Shown: positions 1-5,130, counted from the stretch's first letter. The stretch: DNA of 5,836 nucleotides from an uncultured Oscillospiraceae bacterium (GCA_910579155.1 CAJTTS010000165.1:1-5836), one strand, 5' to 3'. Notes: a model not told the origin generated them from the letters alone. Made by a program: numbers and translations.

Positions 1-37
1 GCCTGCCGCGCAACTCTCTTTTTGGTAACTTCTGGTT

Positions 38-51
38 AACTTAATGGCATT
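38..51 (-). repeat. Direct repeat copy 1 (AACTTAATGGCATT on plus)
   Basis: This 14-mer differs at one base from 258-271. It sits exactly where the transposase-like reading frame loses its similarity and supplies that frame's TAA stop. It may be an insertion-sequence end. Just left of it, TGGTAACTT and TGGTTAACTT (22-42) form a further short tandem similarity. Confidence 0.5.
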
Positions 52-145
52 GCCCTGGCTGCCTGACATATTGGTCTGGGTTCTCCCCCATTTTCCGGAT
101 CATAGAATCCAGCATTTCCCGCAAAAGTTTTGGTGTATATTTCAT
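41..145 (-). pseudogene. Truncated transposase N-terminus, IS4-type (probable relic)
   Basis: An ATG at 145 opens a 34-codon frame that ends at a TAA at 41. A G-rich ribosome-binding-like run (GGGGGGA) lies about nine bases upstream of the ATG. The product begins MKYTPKLLREMLDSM and continues to NPDQYVRQPG, then breaks into Q-C-H-stop. From memory, this resembles the first ~30 residues of IS4-family transposases of Clostridia, where the same region normally continues into a basic D-F-T-R-x-R-K-L segment. Here the similarity stops right after YVRQPG, and a repeat that looks like an element end begins there. I infer a broken transposase; the rest is absent from the window or lies to the left in altered form. 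An unrelated small protein is possible. The family call rests on recalled motif similarity, not on a search. Confidence 0.5.
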
Positions 146-257
146 GTGCGGCGTCCCCCCGAAAAGCAAGTTTACTTTTCAGGGCTTCGCCACACATTTT
201 TTCTCTTTTGTCAACCCCTTTTTACATCTTTTTTGACTTTATTCTCTCCCTATTCTC

Positions 258-271
258 AACTTAATGACATT
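258..271 (-). repeat. Direct repeat copy 2 (AACTTAATGACATT on plus)
   Basis: This is the second copy of the 14-mer, with one mismatch (G to A) to 38-51 and in the same orientation. It lies about 110 bases upstream of the transposase-like ATG and 22 bases past the stop of the neighbouring sigma gene. That is where the outer end of an inserted element would be expected. Confidence 0.5.
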
Positions 272-293
272 AGTGTATTCATCGCTCCACCCC

Positions 294-1139
294 CTATGCT
301 TCCGCAACCGTGGAAAAGGCCGGGCCGTTCAGAAAGTCACGGATCATCCTCTTTAACCGCTCTGTGGACTGGTATGCCCGACAGAACGAGAATTGCTGGG
401 AGTATCCGTCGATCTCCTCCATGGCCGCTTTCACCTCCACAGCGGTATCGCTTGGCTTGGCAGCGGTAAAGTCCAGCCGGTCGGGGGCGATCCGGTGATT
501 CTGGATGGCATAGTTGACACGGTTCGCGCAATGGCAGGTTCCCTCTCCATACTCACCGCAGTATTCGGAGAGAAAATCAGCCATCTTTTTCCGCACTCTG
601 GAAAGCCGCTGGCGATAGGCTTCTGGAGAGATGCCCAGGATGTCCCCGGCGATCCGGCTGTCAACACGGAACATCGTTCCCAGAATGAAGATGCAGCGGC
701 TCTCCGGGTCCAGGCACTGGAGCATGACGTTCGTACAGGACAGCTTCAGCTCTTCGGCCAAGATTGCCTTTTCTACATTTTGGGTCAGGTCGGGCACATC
801 CTGAATCCTTCCGCTGCGGATGTCATCTCCGTAGAACTCAAAGCTCAGAGGGAATTGGGCGAACATATGCTTCTTGTAGTCTTTGAGATGGTTCACCGCA
901 ATACGGAAGACCCAGGTGGTGAAGGTGCTCTCCCCTTTGAAGGAGGAGAGGTGGGTCATTACCTTCAGAAGAATGTCCTGAGACGCATCCTCCGCGTCAT
1001 GAAATGTGCCCAGCATCCGCAGGGACAGGTTGAACACCAGATCCTGCACACCGGCCAGCACCGTCTCCAGCGCGGCCTTATCCCCGGCGGTAGCCTGTCC
1101 AATCAGTTCAGACAGCTCTTGATTTTCTTTTGTGCTCAT
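294..1139 (-). CDS. ECF-type RNA polymerase sigma factor with Cys-containing C-terminal extension
   Basis: This 281-residue protein is a group 4 (ECF) sigma factor, which directs RNA polymerase to a specific promoter set. Region 2 spans about residues 25-93: the DAEDASQDILLKV stretch (48-60) is the typical core-binding helix, and TFTTWVFRIAVNHLKDYKK (72-90) is the promoter-melting region. Region 4 spans about 130-190; its helix-turn-helix (IAGDILGISPEAYRQRLSRVRKKM, 163-186) should read the -35. ECF factors usually end near residue 160-200. Here about 90 extra residues follow and open with C194, C202 and C204 (GTCHCANRV). Similar Cys-containing tails occur in some known ECF groups, so the tail is not unique. 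The ATG follows AGGAGGTG (1145-1152) with a five-base spacer. No anti-sigma gene adjoins it, and downstream lies an insertion-sequence relic. Its regulon is unknown. Confidence 0.88.
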   Translation of the reverse strand: MSTKENQELSELIGQATAGDKAALETVLAGVQDLVFNLSLRMLGTFHDAEDASQDILLKVMTHLSSFKGESTFTTWVFRIAVNHLKDYKKHMFAQFPLSFEFYGDDIRSGRIQDVPDLTQNVEKAILAEELKLSCTNVMLQCLDPESRCIFILGTMFRVDSRIAGDILGISPEAYRQRLSRVRKKMADFLSEYCGEYGEGTCHCANRVNYAIQNHRIAPDRLDFTAAKPSDTAVEVKAAMEEIDGYSQQFSFCRAYQSTERLKRMIRDFLNGPAFSTVAEA

Positions 1140-1144
1140 AAAAA

Positions 1145-1152
1145 CACCTCCT
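1145..1152 (-). promoter_or_regulatory. Ribosome binding site of the extended ECF sigma gene
   Basis: AGGAGGTG on the minus strand, five bases (TTTTT) before the ATG at 1139, supports that start. Confidence 0.85.
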
Positions 1153-1168
1153 GAAGAGATTAGACTGG

Positions 1169-1185
1169 CACAAACTGGATTTGTG
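1169..1185 (-). repeat. Small hairpin in the sigma gene leader
   Basis: CACAAA (1169-1174) and TTTGTG (1180-1185) form a 6-bp stem with a five-base loop. It lies in the predicted ~80-base untranslated leader, upstream of the ribosome binding site. It could influence translation or be fortuitous. Confidence 0.4.
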
Positions 1186-1227
1186 ACAAGAAACTCAAAC
1201 TTTTTTTGTGGATGTATTTATGATGAC

Positions 1228-1256
1228 AGTATAAAGGAGTATCAAGATTTTCACAA
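1228..1256 (-). promoter_or_regulatory. SigA-type promoter for the extended ECF sigma gene
   Basis: On the minus strand, TTGTGA (1251-1256) and TATACT (1228-1233) are separated by exactly 17 bases. They match the housekeeping consensus at 4/6 and 5/6 positions. The predicted start of transcription is near 1220, giving a leader of about 80 bases. An ATGACAG heptamer (1223-1229) overlaps the downstream edge of the -10, where a repressor could act. Confidence 0.6.
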
Positions 1257-1300
1257 CATCTTTTTCCCTCAAAAAATATTGGACACTCGTGCAGAAAACA

Positions 1301-1331
1301 CTGTCATATTCTCTTGTTTATAGTATGACAG
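1301..1331. repeat. Inverted repeat CTGTCATA ... TATGACAG
   Basis: Perfect 8-bp arms at 1301-1308 and 1324-1331 are separated by 15 bases of AT-rich DNA. The arms share the ATGACAG core with the site at 1223-1229 beside the sigma gene promoter. Arm size and spacing suit a dimeric regulator, but no function can be assigned. Confidence 0.5.
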
Positions 1332-1364
1332 CAAAAAAAGAGGTCGGCCTTCGCTGTTCACTGG

Positions 1365-1469
1365 TCAAGGTTGCGCCACTGGACACCCAATCAGCAGCCG
1401 CCGGGCCCCCAGGTAGCGCCCTTGCTGGTTCAGAAGGCTGATCACGGCCTCCTGCTGTAGGTCTGCCAC
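1365..1469 (-). other. 34-codon coding-like stretch, out of frame behind the anti-sigma-like gene
   Basis: A frame opening with GTG (1467-1469) and closing with TGA (1365-1367) reads VADLQQEAVISLLNQQG and then RYLGARRLLIGC. Composition and GC-rich third positions look like real protein. I see no convincing ribosome binding site before the GTG. The frame is also open upstream through the end of the preceding gene, in the -1 register relative to it. It may be a displaced C-terminal piece of that gene after a frameshift, a leftover of another gene, or chance. I do not recognise a family. Confidence 0.3.
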
Positions 1470-1471
1470 AT

Positions 1472-2563
1472 TTAACCGTCCGGGAGATTCCCGGCGGGGG
1501 CGTGATAGCCGGGGCCTGCCGCTTCCTGGGTGTGGTGGGTGTGCGCCGTGCCGTCCACGCAGTAGGGGCAGTCGCTGTCGTAATCATCCACGCTGTCGTC
1601 CCAGTTTGGCTCGTAGTTGGGTTCACCTGCGCTGTAGCCAGGGCCGGCCTCCGGCGGCCTGGCCCCCGCTGAGCTGATCCCGGACAGATCCAGCCCCTCC
1701 ACGATGGCCCAGCGGACGAACCGGGAGACAAGCTCCTCCACCGCCCTATCCTGGGTGCCGTAGGCCTTCAGGCGGCAGCCCACGCCGTTGGCGATAAACT
1801 CCACCTCTCGGGATACGTCCATATAGACGCCCCGCTCCGTATCGCCGTAGGCTCCCGCGCTATTCACGCCGCTGACCTCTACGCCCCATACATTGGTGAT
1901 GGTGCGCTGTTCCCCCATCGCCACACAGCAGGTAGGGGGCATATGGTTGGGGGACAGCTCCAGGCTGAACGCGGTGTCCGCATTCTCCCCCCAGAGGCTC
2001 ATCATCCACACCGTGCCGTCGGCCTCAAAACCCACGGTGCCGCTAAATCTACATTCACCCCAGTTCAAATGGGCTGTGAGCGCGTCCTCGCCTCCCACCA
2101 GTGCCAGCGCGTCATCCCTGGTGGCAGCCCGCAGCCCTCCGTCCGGCGGGGCCAGGGAGTAATCCGTCCCGACGCCGGACGGTGGACCGTACTCAATATA
2201 GGGCAGGACGAAGTAGGAGGTGACCTCTCCATCTGAAATTTCGTATCCATCGATGGTTTTCATCCCCGGCTCGATTTCATCCCCAGGCTCCACAATGGCG
2301 ATGTCGGGGATGGCGGACTCCTCGATATCGGCGATTTCCGGCACTATTTCGGCATTGGGGCGGAAGTTGTCCGCCAACGCGTCCCAGCCGCCATGGCCCA
2401 GACCCCAGGCCCCCACGCCGCACACCAGCACCAGCGCCGCCGCGATTCCACCGTACTTTTTCCATGCTGTGGGGCGCTTCTGCGGCGGCTCCAAATCCAG
2501 CAGCCGCTGGTGGAGGGTGTCGGAAACCTGTCGCTCGTCCATATACTCAAAGTATTTTTTCAT
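1472..2563 (-). CDS. Single-pass membrane protein, probable anti-sigma factor/sensor for the adjacent ECF sigma
   Basis: The start is the ATG at 2563 (MKKYFEYMDERQ), because AAAAGGAG (2571-2578) lies seven bases before it. Two ATGs at 2579-2584 lie inside the sigma gene and lack a site. The 363-residue product has a cytoplasmic N-terminus (about 1-36, with helix-prone DERQVSDTLHQRLLDLE). One hydrophobic segment (about 38-57, GGIAAALVLVCGVGAWGLG) follows, then a ~300-residue outside domain. This is the layout of Clostridia membrane anti-sigma factors, which hold the ECF factor at the membrane until a signal arrives. I infer the role mainly from topology and from the one-base gap to the sigma gene. 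I recognise no named domain in the outer part. The tail is acidic and Tyr/Pro-rich, then carries a CPYC (332-335) and HTHH (341-344) cluster that could bind metal. The reading frame ends at 1472, just before the out-of-frame coding-like stretch. Confidence 0.75.
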   Translation of the reverse strand: MKKYFEYMDERQVSDTLHQRLLDLEPPQKRPTAWKKYGGIAAALVLVCGVGAWGLGHGGWDALADNFRPNAEIVPEIADIEESAIPDIAIVEPGDEIEPGMKTIDGYEISDGEVTSYFVLPYIEYGPPSGVGTDYSLAPPDGGLRAATRDDALALVGGEDALTAHLNWGECRFSGTVGFEADGTVWMMSLWGENADTAFSLELSPNHMPPTCCVAMGEQRTITNVWGVEVSGVNSAGAYGDTERGVYMDVSREVEFIANGVGCRLKAYGTQDRAVEELVSRFVRWAIVEGLDLSGISSAGARPPEAGPGYSAGEPNYEPNWDDSVDDYDSDCPYCVDGTAHTHHTQEAAGPGYHAPAGNLPDG

Positions 2564-2564
2564 A

Positions 2565-3041
2565 TCAATTCTCCTTTTCATCATCGGTCAGGTAACGTCT
2601 TAATGCCTCCCGGGCGCGGCTGAGGTGGGATCGCACCGTGCCGGGCCGCTGGCCTAAAATCATCCCGATCTCCTCTGAGGTGTAGCCCTCGTAGTAGTGC
2701 AGGTGTACCGCCGAACGCTGGTTGGCGGGCAGGGCCAGGATGGCCTCCATCAGCTCCTGACTGTCCCCGTCCGGGGCCGGGTACACGTCCAGCAGCTCCA
2801 CCGCCGGGTGGCGCTTGCGGGTGCGCAGGGTGCTCTTGCAGCGGTTGGCCGTCACCTTCAGCAGCCACGCCTTTTCGTGCTCCCCGTCCCGCAGCTCCGG
2901 GCGTTTTTCCAGATAGCGCAGGTAGGCGTCCTGCACTGCGTCCTCCGCCTCCTGCACATCGCCCAGAATGGCCAGCGCCGTGCGGAACAGGGTGTTTTCA
3001 TACTTGTTTACCAATTCTTCCAACCGGTTGGAGTGGCTCAC
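2565..3041 (-). CDS. ECF RNA polymerase sigma factor (sigma-70 family)
   Basis: This 158-residue protein has the normal ECF length. Region 2 covers about residues 13-78: YENTLFRTALAILGD, the EAEDAVQDAYLRYL core-binding helix (31-44), and EKAWLLKVTANRCKS (56-70) for promoter melting. Region 4 covers about 95-150, with LPANQRSAVHLHYYEGYTS and a helix-turn-helix up to GTVRSHLSRAREALRRYL. The start is a GTG at 3041 preceded by AAAGGAGGT (3048-3056) six bases away. The stop TGA (2565-2567) is one base from the next gene's ATG, so the two are probably translationally coupled. The ECF-type promoter upstream suggests the factor transcribes its own operon. The inducing signal is unknown; a membrane partner points to an envelope or extracellular cue. 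Confidence 0.93.
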   Translation of the reverse strand: MSHSNRLEELVNKYENTLFRTALAILGDVQEAEDAVQDAYLRYLEKRPELRDGEHEKAWLLKVTANRCKSTLRTRKRHPAVELLDVYPAPDGDSQELMEAILALPANQRSAVHLHYYEGYTSEEIGMILGQRPGTVRSHLSRAREALRRYLTDDEKEN

Positions 3042-3047
3042 TGTTCC

Positions 3048-3056
3048 ACCTCCTTT
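3048..3056 (-). promoter_or_regulatory. Ribosome binding site that fixes a GTG start
   Basis: AAAGGAGGT on the minus strand lies six bases before GTG at 3041. No ATG competes in frame nearby, so GTG is the start of the ECF sigma gene. Confidence 0.85.
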
Positions 3057-3102
3057 CGTTGTCGCAAAACCTGAAGGACGGCTTTGCGGGGCCCCTTCTG
3101 TC

Positions 3103-3134
3103 TATAACACGCCCCAGCGGGGCGGATTGTTGCA
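3103..3134 (-). promoter_or_regulatory. ECF-type promoter of the sigma/anti-sigma operon (probable autoregulation)
   Basis: On the minus strand, TGCAAC (3129-3134) and CGTGTTATA (3103-3111) are 17 bases apart. ECF promoters typically have an AAC-containing -35 and a CGT-type -10, and many ECF operons are autoregulated. The match and the position, about 60-90 bases before the GTG, support this reading. A 6-bp-arm palindrome (CGCCCC/GGGGCG, 3110-3124) fills most of the spacer. Confidence 0.6.
3110..3124. repeat. GC-rich palindrome inside the promoter spacer
   Basis: CGCCCC-AGC-GGGGCG has perfect 6-bp arms and a three-base centre, placed between the -35 and -10 of the ECF-type promoter. It could be an operator, or simply GC-rich spacer. 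The 8-bp palindrome GGGGCCCC (3088-3095) lies just downstream in the leader. Confidence 0.45.
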
Positions 3135-3155
3135 CCGGGGAGAAATTTTTTACTC

Positions 3156-3184
3156 TGGTCAATTCCCGCAACATATGATATACT
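3156..3184 (+). promoter_or_regulatory. Extended -10 promoter for the NYN-domain gene
   Basis: TGGTCA (3156-3161) and TATACT (3179-3184) are 17 bases apart, and the TG at 3176-3177 gives a TGnTATACT extended -10. The -10 ends 44 bases before the ATG at 3229. The promoter diverges from the ECF operon promoter, with about 20 bases between the two -35 elements. Confidence 0.65.
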
Positions 3185-3228
3185 AAAATCCATCAGCTCG
3201 GCAACCAAGGGAAAAGGAGAGCCCAACT

Positions 3229-3972
3229 ATGGAAAACGAACTGCGCTTAGCAGTCCTTATCGACGCGGACAACGCCCCCCGCACCGCCCTGCGGGAGATC
3301 ATGGCGGAGGTGGCGGTATACGGCGCGGCCACCATCAAGCGCATCTACGGCGACTGGACGGCCCCCAACATGGGCGGCTGGAAGCCTCTGCTGCTGGAGC
3401 ACGCCATCACCCCATTCCAGCAGTACAGCTACACCACCGGGAAAAACGCTACCGACTCGGCTATGATTATCGACGCTATGGACATTTTGTATTCCGGCAA
3501 CTGCGGCGGCTTTGTGCTGGTGAGCAGCGACAGTGATTTCACCCGTCTGGCCACCCGTCTGCGGGAGGCCGGGATGAAGGTGTACGGCATGGGGGAGAAA
3601 AAAACGCCCAAGCCCTTCATTGTGGCCTGCGACAAGTTTGTCTACATCGAATCCCTGAAGGCCGCCGAGCAGGAAGCCCCCGCTCCGGCGGGCAAGGCAA
3701 AGAAAAAGGCCCCCGCCCCTGCGGAAAGCCCCGCTCTGTCTGTCAAAGAGCTTATCGCCCAGTCGGTGGAGGATCTGGCGGACGAGGACGGCTACGCCTA
3801 CCTGGGCGATTTGGGCACGCTGCTGATCAAAAAGCAGCCGGACTTTGACGCCCGGAATTACGGCTATGCCAAGCTGTCCCGGTTTATCGCCGCCCTGGAC
3901 GGCTTTGAGATCGATGAACGGCATAACGCCAAATATCAGGGCACCCAGGTGTTCGTGCGCAACAAAAAATGA
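3229..3972 (+). CDS. NYN-domain putative ribonuclease with C-terminal OST-HTH/LOTUS-like domain
   Basis: The 247-residue product begins with a NYN (PIN-like) domain, about residues 6-141. It opens with LAVLIDADNAP, giving acidic residues D12 and D14. D76 (NATDSAMIIDAMD) and the SSDSDF motif (99-104) follow, then KFVYIESL. Those Asp residues are what a metal-dependent RNase of this fold needs. An Ala/Pro/Lys linker (148-168) leads to a ~75-residue domain (about 170-245: LSVKELIAQSVEDLADEDG through YQGTQVFVRNKK). That domain fits the OST-HTH/LOTUS fold, which binds RNA in other proteins. Bacterial NYN-OST-HTH proteins are common but mostly uncharacterised (LabA/DUF88-like); the RNA target is unknown. 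The ATG is supported by AAAAGGAG (3212-3219) nine bases upstream. The gene is monocistronic and ends at a hairpin terminator. Confidence 0.88.
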   Translation: MENELRLAVLIDADNAPRTALREIMAEVAVYGAATIKRIYGDWTAPNMGGWKPLLLEHAITPFQQYSYTTGKNATDSAMIIDAMDILYSGNCGGFVLVSSDSDFTRLATRLREAGMKVYGMGEKKTPKPFIVACDKFVYIESLKAAEQEAPAPAGKAKKKAPAPAESPALSVKELIAQSVEDLADEDGYAYLGDLGTLLIKKQPDFDARNYGYAKLSRFIAALDGFEIDERHNAKYQGTQVFVRNKK

Positions 3973-3976
3973 GGAA

Positions 3977-4013
3977 ACGGGCCGCTGCGGTTTTGCAGCG
4001 GCCCGTCCGTTTT
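3977..4013 (+). terminator. Bidirectional rho-independent terminator
   Basis: A perfect 12-bp stem (ACGGGCCGCTGC at 3977-3988 with GCAGCGGCCCGT at 3995-4006) and a six-base loop are followed by CCGTTTT. It starts five bases after the NYN gene stop. On the minus strand the stem is followed by CGTTTCCTCATTTTTTG-like T-rich sequence, so it can also end the convergent membrane-protein gene. Confidence 0.85.
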
Positions 4014-4692
4014 ATTGCTCAAAGCGTTTCATGATAGCGTCCTCCAGCTTATCGCCGTATTTCATAGCCAGCAGAAATACGGCCAGCCCGGCGGCGCCCA
4101 GCAGCGCCATGCCCCACAGGGGGATGGACACCGTGGCACTGCCCACCATACAGGCCACCAGCAGCCCCCAGGGCCGGGCCGCGATCACCAGCAGGAAAAA
4201 CCGTTTGAAGGAGATGTCCGTCAGCCCCGCCAGGATGCACAGCAGGTCATCGGGGAAGAAGGGGAACAGGAAGGCCAGCAGCAGGAATACGTCCCGCTTG
4301 CGGCGGATCACGTCCAGGTAGCGATCGGACAGCTTTTCGCTGACGAATTGCCCGGCGAATTTCTGCCCCAGCAGCCGGGCCAGCATAAACACGATGGCGG
4401 AACCTGCCGCCACCGCCCCCCAGGTGAGCAGGAAGGACGGCCACAGCCCGAACAGGAACGCCCCCGCCGCGGCGGTGATGTTGCTGGGGATGGGGGCGAT
4501 GACCACGGAGATCAGCTGGATGCCGAAATAAGCCAGGTGCGACCAGGGGGTGCAGCGGCTGATGTACTCCCCCAGCGCCTCCGGCGAGCGGGCCGCCTGG
4601 AAGAACCCGGTGGCGTACAGCGCCCAGGCGCTGCCGGCTAAAATGGCGATGGTTATCACCCAAAGGAGGATTTTGATTCTCTTGCTCTCCAT
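4012..4692 (-). CDS. TVP38/TMEM64 (DedA-like, VTT-domain) membrane protein
   Basis: The 226-residue product is strongly hydrophobic. A first transmembrane helix lies at about residues 8-28. It is followed by the family core: VIAPIPSNITAAAGAFLFG (64-82), then AVAAGSAIVFMLARLLGQKF (93-112), a charged cytoplasmic stretch (113-134), and FLFPFFPDDLLCILAGLTDISFKRFF (141-166). Two further helices lie at about 168-212. The proline/glycine-rich re-entrant motif, the G-x-x-x-G-like small residues and the FPDD loop are typical of the family. Members of this wider superfamily include lipid scramblases or transporters in bacteria and eukaryotes; the substrate of this one is unknown. The ATG at 4692 has only a weak AGGGA-like site (4699-4703). 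The gene stands alone, reads from its own extended -10 promoter and converges on the NYN gene. Confidence 0.85.
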   Translation of the reverse strand: MESKRIKILLWVITIAILAGSAWALYATGFFQAARSPEALGEYISRCTPWSHLAYFGIQLISVVIAPIPSNITAAAGAFLFGLWPSFLLTWGAVAAGSAIVFMLARLLGQKFAGQFVSEKLSDRYLDVIRRKRDVFLLLAFLFPFFPDDLLCILAGLTDISFKRFFLLVIAARPWGLLVACMVGSATVSIPLWGMALLGAAGLAVFLLAMKYGDKLEDAIMKRFEQ

Positions 4693-4736
4693 AACGTTTC
4701 CCTGCTTTCCGATGCGGGTTTTTGTCTGTTCCCTAT

Positions 4737-4745
4737 ATTATACCA
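4737..4745 (-). promoter_or_regulatory. Extended -10 promoter for the TVP38-family gene
   Basis: The minus strand reads TGGTATAAT, a perfect TGnTATAAT extended -10, about 45 bases before the ATG. The -35 is poor (a TTGTTG-like or TTGTGC-like match only), as is usual for extended -10 promoters. An imperfect 12-bp palindrome lies further upstream at 4773-4802. Confidence 0.65.
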
Positions 4746-4772
4746 GGACGCGGGAAAGCACAACAAAGGTTC

Positions 4773-4802
4773 TCCTAAAAAATTATGAAGAATTGTTTAG
4801 GA
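4773..4802. repeat. AT-rich imperfect palindrome between two transcription units
   Basis: TCCTAAAAAATT (4773-4784) and AATTGTTTAGGA (4791-4802) are complementary at 11 of 12 positions around a six-base centre. The palindrome lies upstream of the TVP38 promoter and downstream of the rpsR terminator. It lacks a following T-run on the minus strand, so it looks more like a protein-binding site than a second terminator. It belongs to no gene I can identify. Confidence 0.5.
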
Positions 4803-4816
4803 TTGGACGGAAACGA

Positions 4817-4847
4817 AAGCCCCCCGGAGCAATGCTCCGGGGGGCTT
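4817..4847 (-). terminator. Terminator of the rpsF-ssb-rpsR operon
   Basis: A perfect 14-bp GC-rich stem (4817-4830 with 4834-4847) and a three-base loop begin 11 bases after the rpsR stop. The T-run after the stem on the minus strand is weak (TTTCGTTTCC), but stem strength and placement make it the operon terminator. Confidence 0.85.
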
Positions 4848-4858
4848 CTATGGCGATT

Positions 4859-5101
4859 TTAGTCGGTCACGTAGGGCAGCAGGGCCACATGACGGGCGCG
4901 CTTGATGGCGTCGGTCAGCTGGCGCTGGTGCATGGCGCAGGTGCCGGTGGTGCGGCGGGGCAGGATCTTGGACCGCTCGGACAAATAGCGCTTGAGCTTC
5001 TGGGCGTCCTTGTAGTCGATCTGTTCCACCTTGTCCACGCAGAACGCGCACACCTTGCGGCGCTTGCGGTTGCCGCGGGGCTTCGCATTATCCATAGCCA
5101 T
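4859..5101 (-). CDS. rpsR: 30S ribosomal protein bS18 (zinc-ligand form)
   Basis: The 80-residue product carries the S18 signature: a basic N-terminus ([13 protein letters not shown]), [23 protein letters not shown] (28-50) and [11 protein letters not shown], then [15 protein letters not shown]18 sits on the 30S platform next to S6. C18, C21, C55 and H58 form a complete potential zinc site, so this is the Cys-containing (C+) form, unlike the E. coli protein. The start is the ATG at 5101, set by AAAGGAGGT (5111-5119) about nine bases upstream. A second in-frame ATG two codons later is less well spaced. It is the last gene of the operon, 42 bases after ssb and just before a hairpin terminator. 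Confidence 0.97.
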   Translation of the reverse strand: MAMDNAKPRGNRKRRKVCAFCVDKVEQIDYKDAQKLKRYLSERSKILPRRTTGTCAMHQRQLTDAIKRARHVALLPYVTD

Positions 5102-5130
5102 AATTGGCAGACCTCCTTTATGTGAGATAA

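Larger units (their letters stand above)
38..271 (-). mobile_element. Probable insertion-sequence remnant filling the gene-free left end
   Basis: The stretch left of the sigma gene stop (1-293) has no intact gene and is more AT-rich than most of the window. It is bounded by two near-identical 14-bp direct repeats (38-51 and 258-271). It contains a leader of about 110 bases and the truncated transposase start. The leader includes an imperfect palindrome at 161-180 (GAAAAG ... CTTTTC). It also has a TTGACA at 209-214 on the minus strand with no matching -10. Both repeats point the same way relative to the transposase fragment. That fits the 5' end of one element being interrupted by the 5' end of a related element that continues beyond position 1. 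The true element borders cannot be fixed from this window. Confidence 0.4.

Noticed and set aside
209..214. Perfect TTGACA on the minus strand in the left gene-free region
   Set aside because: No -10-like sequence lies at 15-19 bases, so it was not called a promoter.
44..469. Plus-strand open frame of 141 codons across the left end
   Set aside because: It has low-complexity Phe/Pro/Ser-rich composition, no ribosome site and overlap with the sigma gene 3' end. The minus-strand transposase relic explains this region better.
393..1154. Long plus-strand open frame (253 codons) antisense to the extended sigma gene
   Set aside because: It lies opposite a clear sigma factor, has no good ribosome binding site and shows no recognisable protein features. 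It is a by-product of the codon use of the real gene.
1333..1339. Run of seven T on the minus strand after the sigma/anti-sigma operon
   Set aside because: Only a 4-bp stem (CCTT/AAGG) can be formed just before it, too weak to call a terminator with confidence.
1475..1500. Possible programmed -1 frameshift site at the end of the anti-sigma-like gene
   Set aside because: No X-XXY-YYZ slippery heptamer in the right register and no clear downstream pseudoknot were seen. The displaced frame is reported without that mechanism.
3247..3924. Long minus-strand frame opposite the NYN gene
   Set aside because: Composition is that of an antisense shadow, and the plus-strand gene has domains, promoter, ribosome site and terminator.
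4015..4641. Gln/Gly/Arg-rich plus-strand frame opposite the TVP38-family gene
   Set aside because: It is highly biased in composition with no start signals, and the membrane protein on the other strand is clear.
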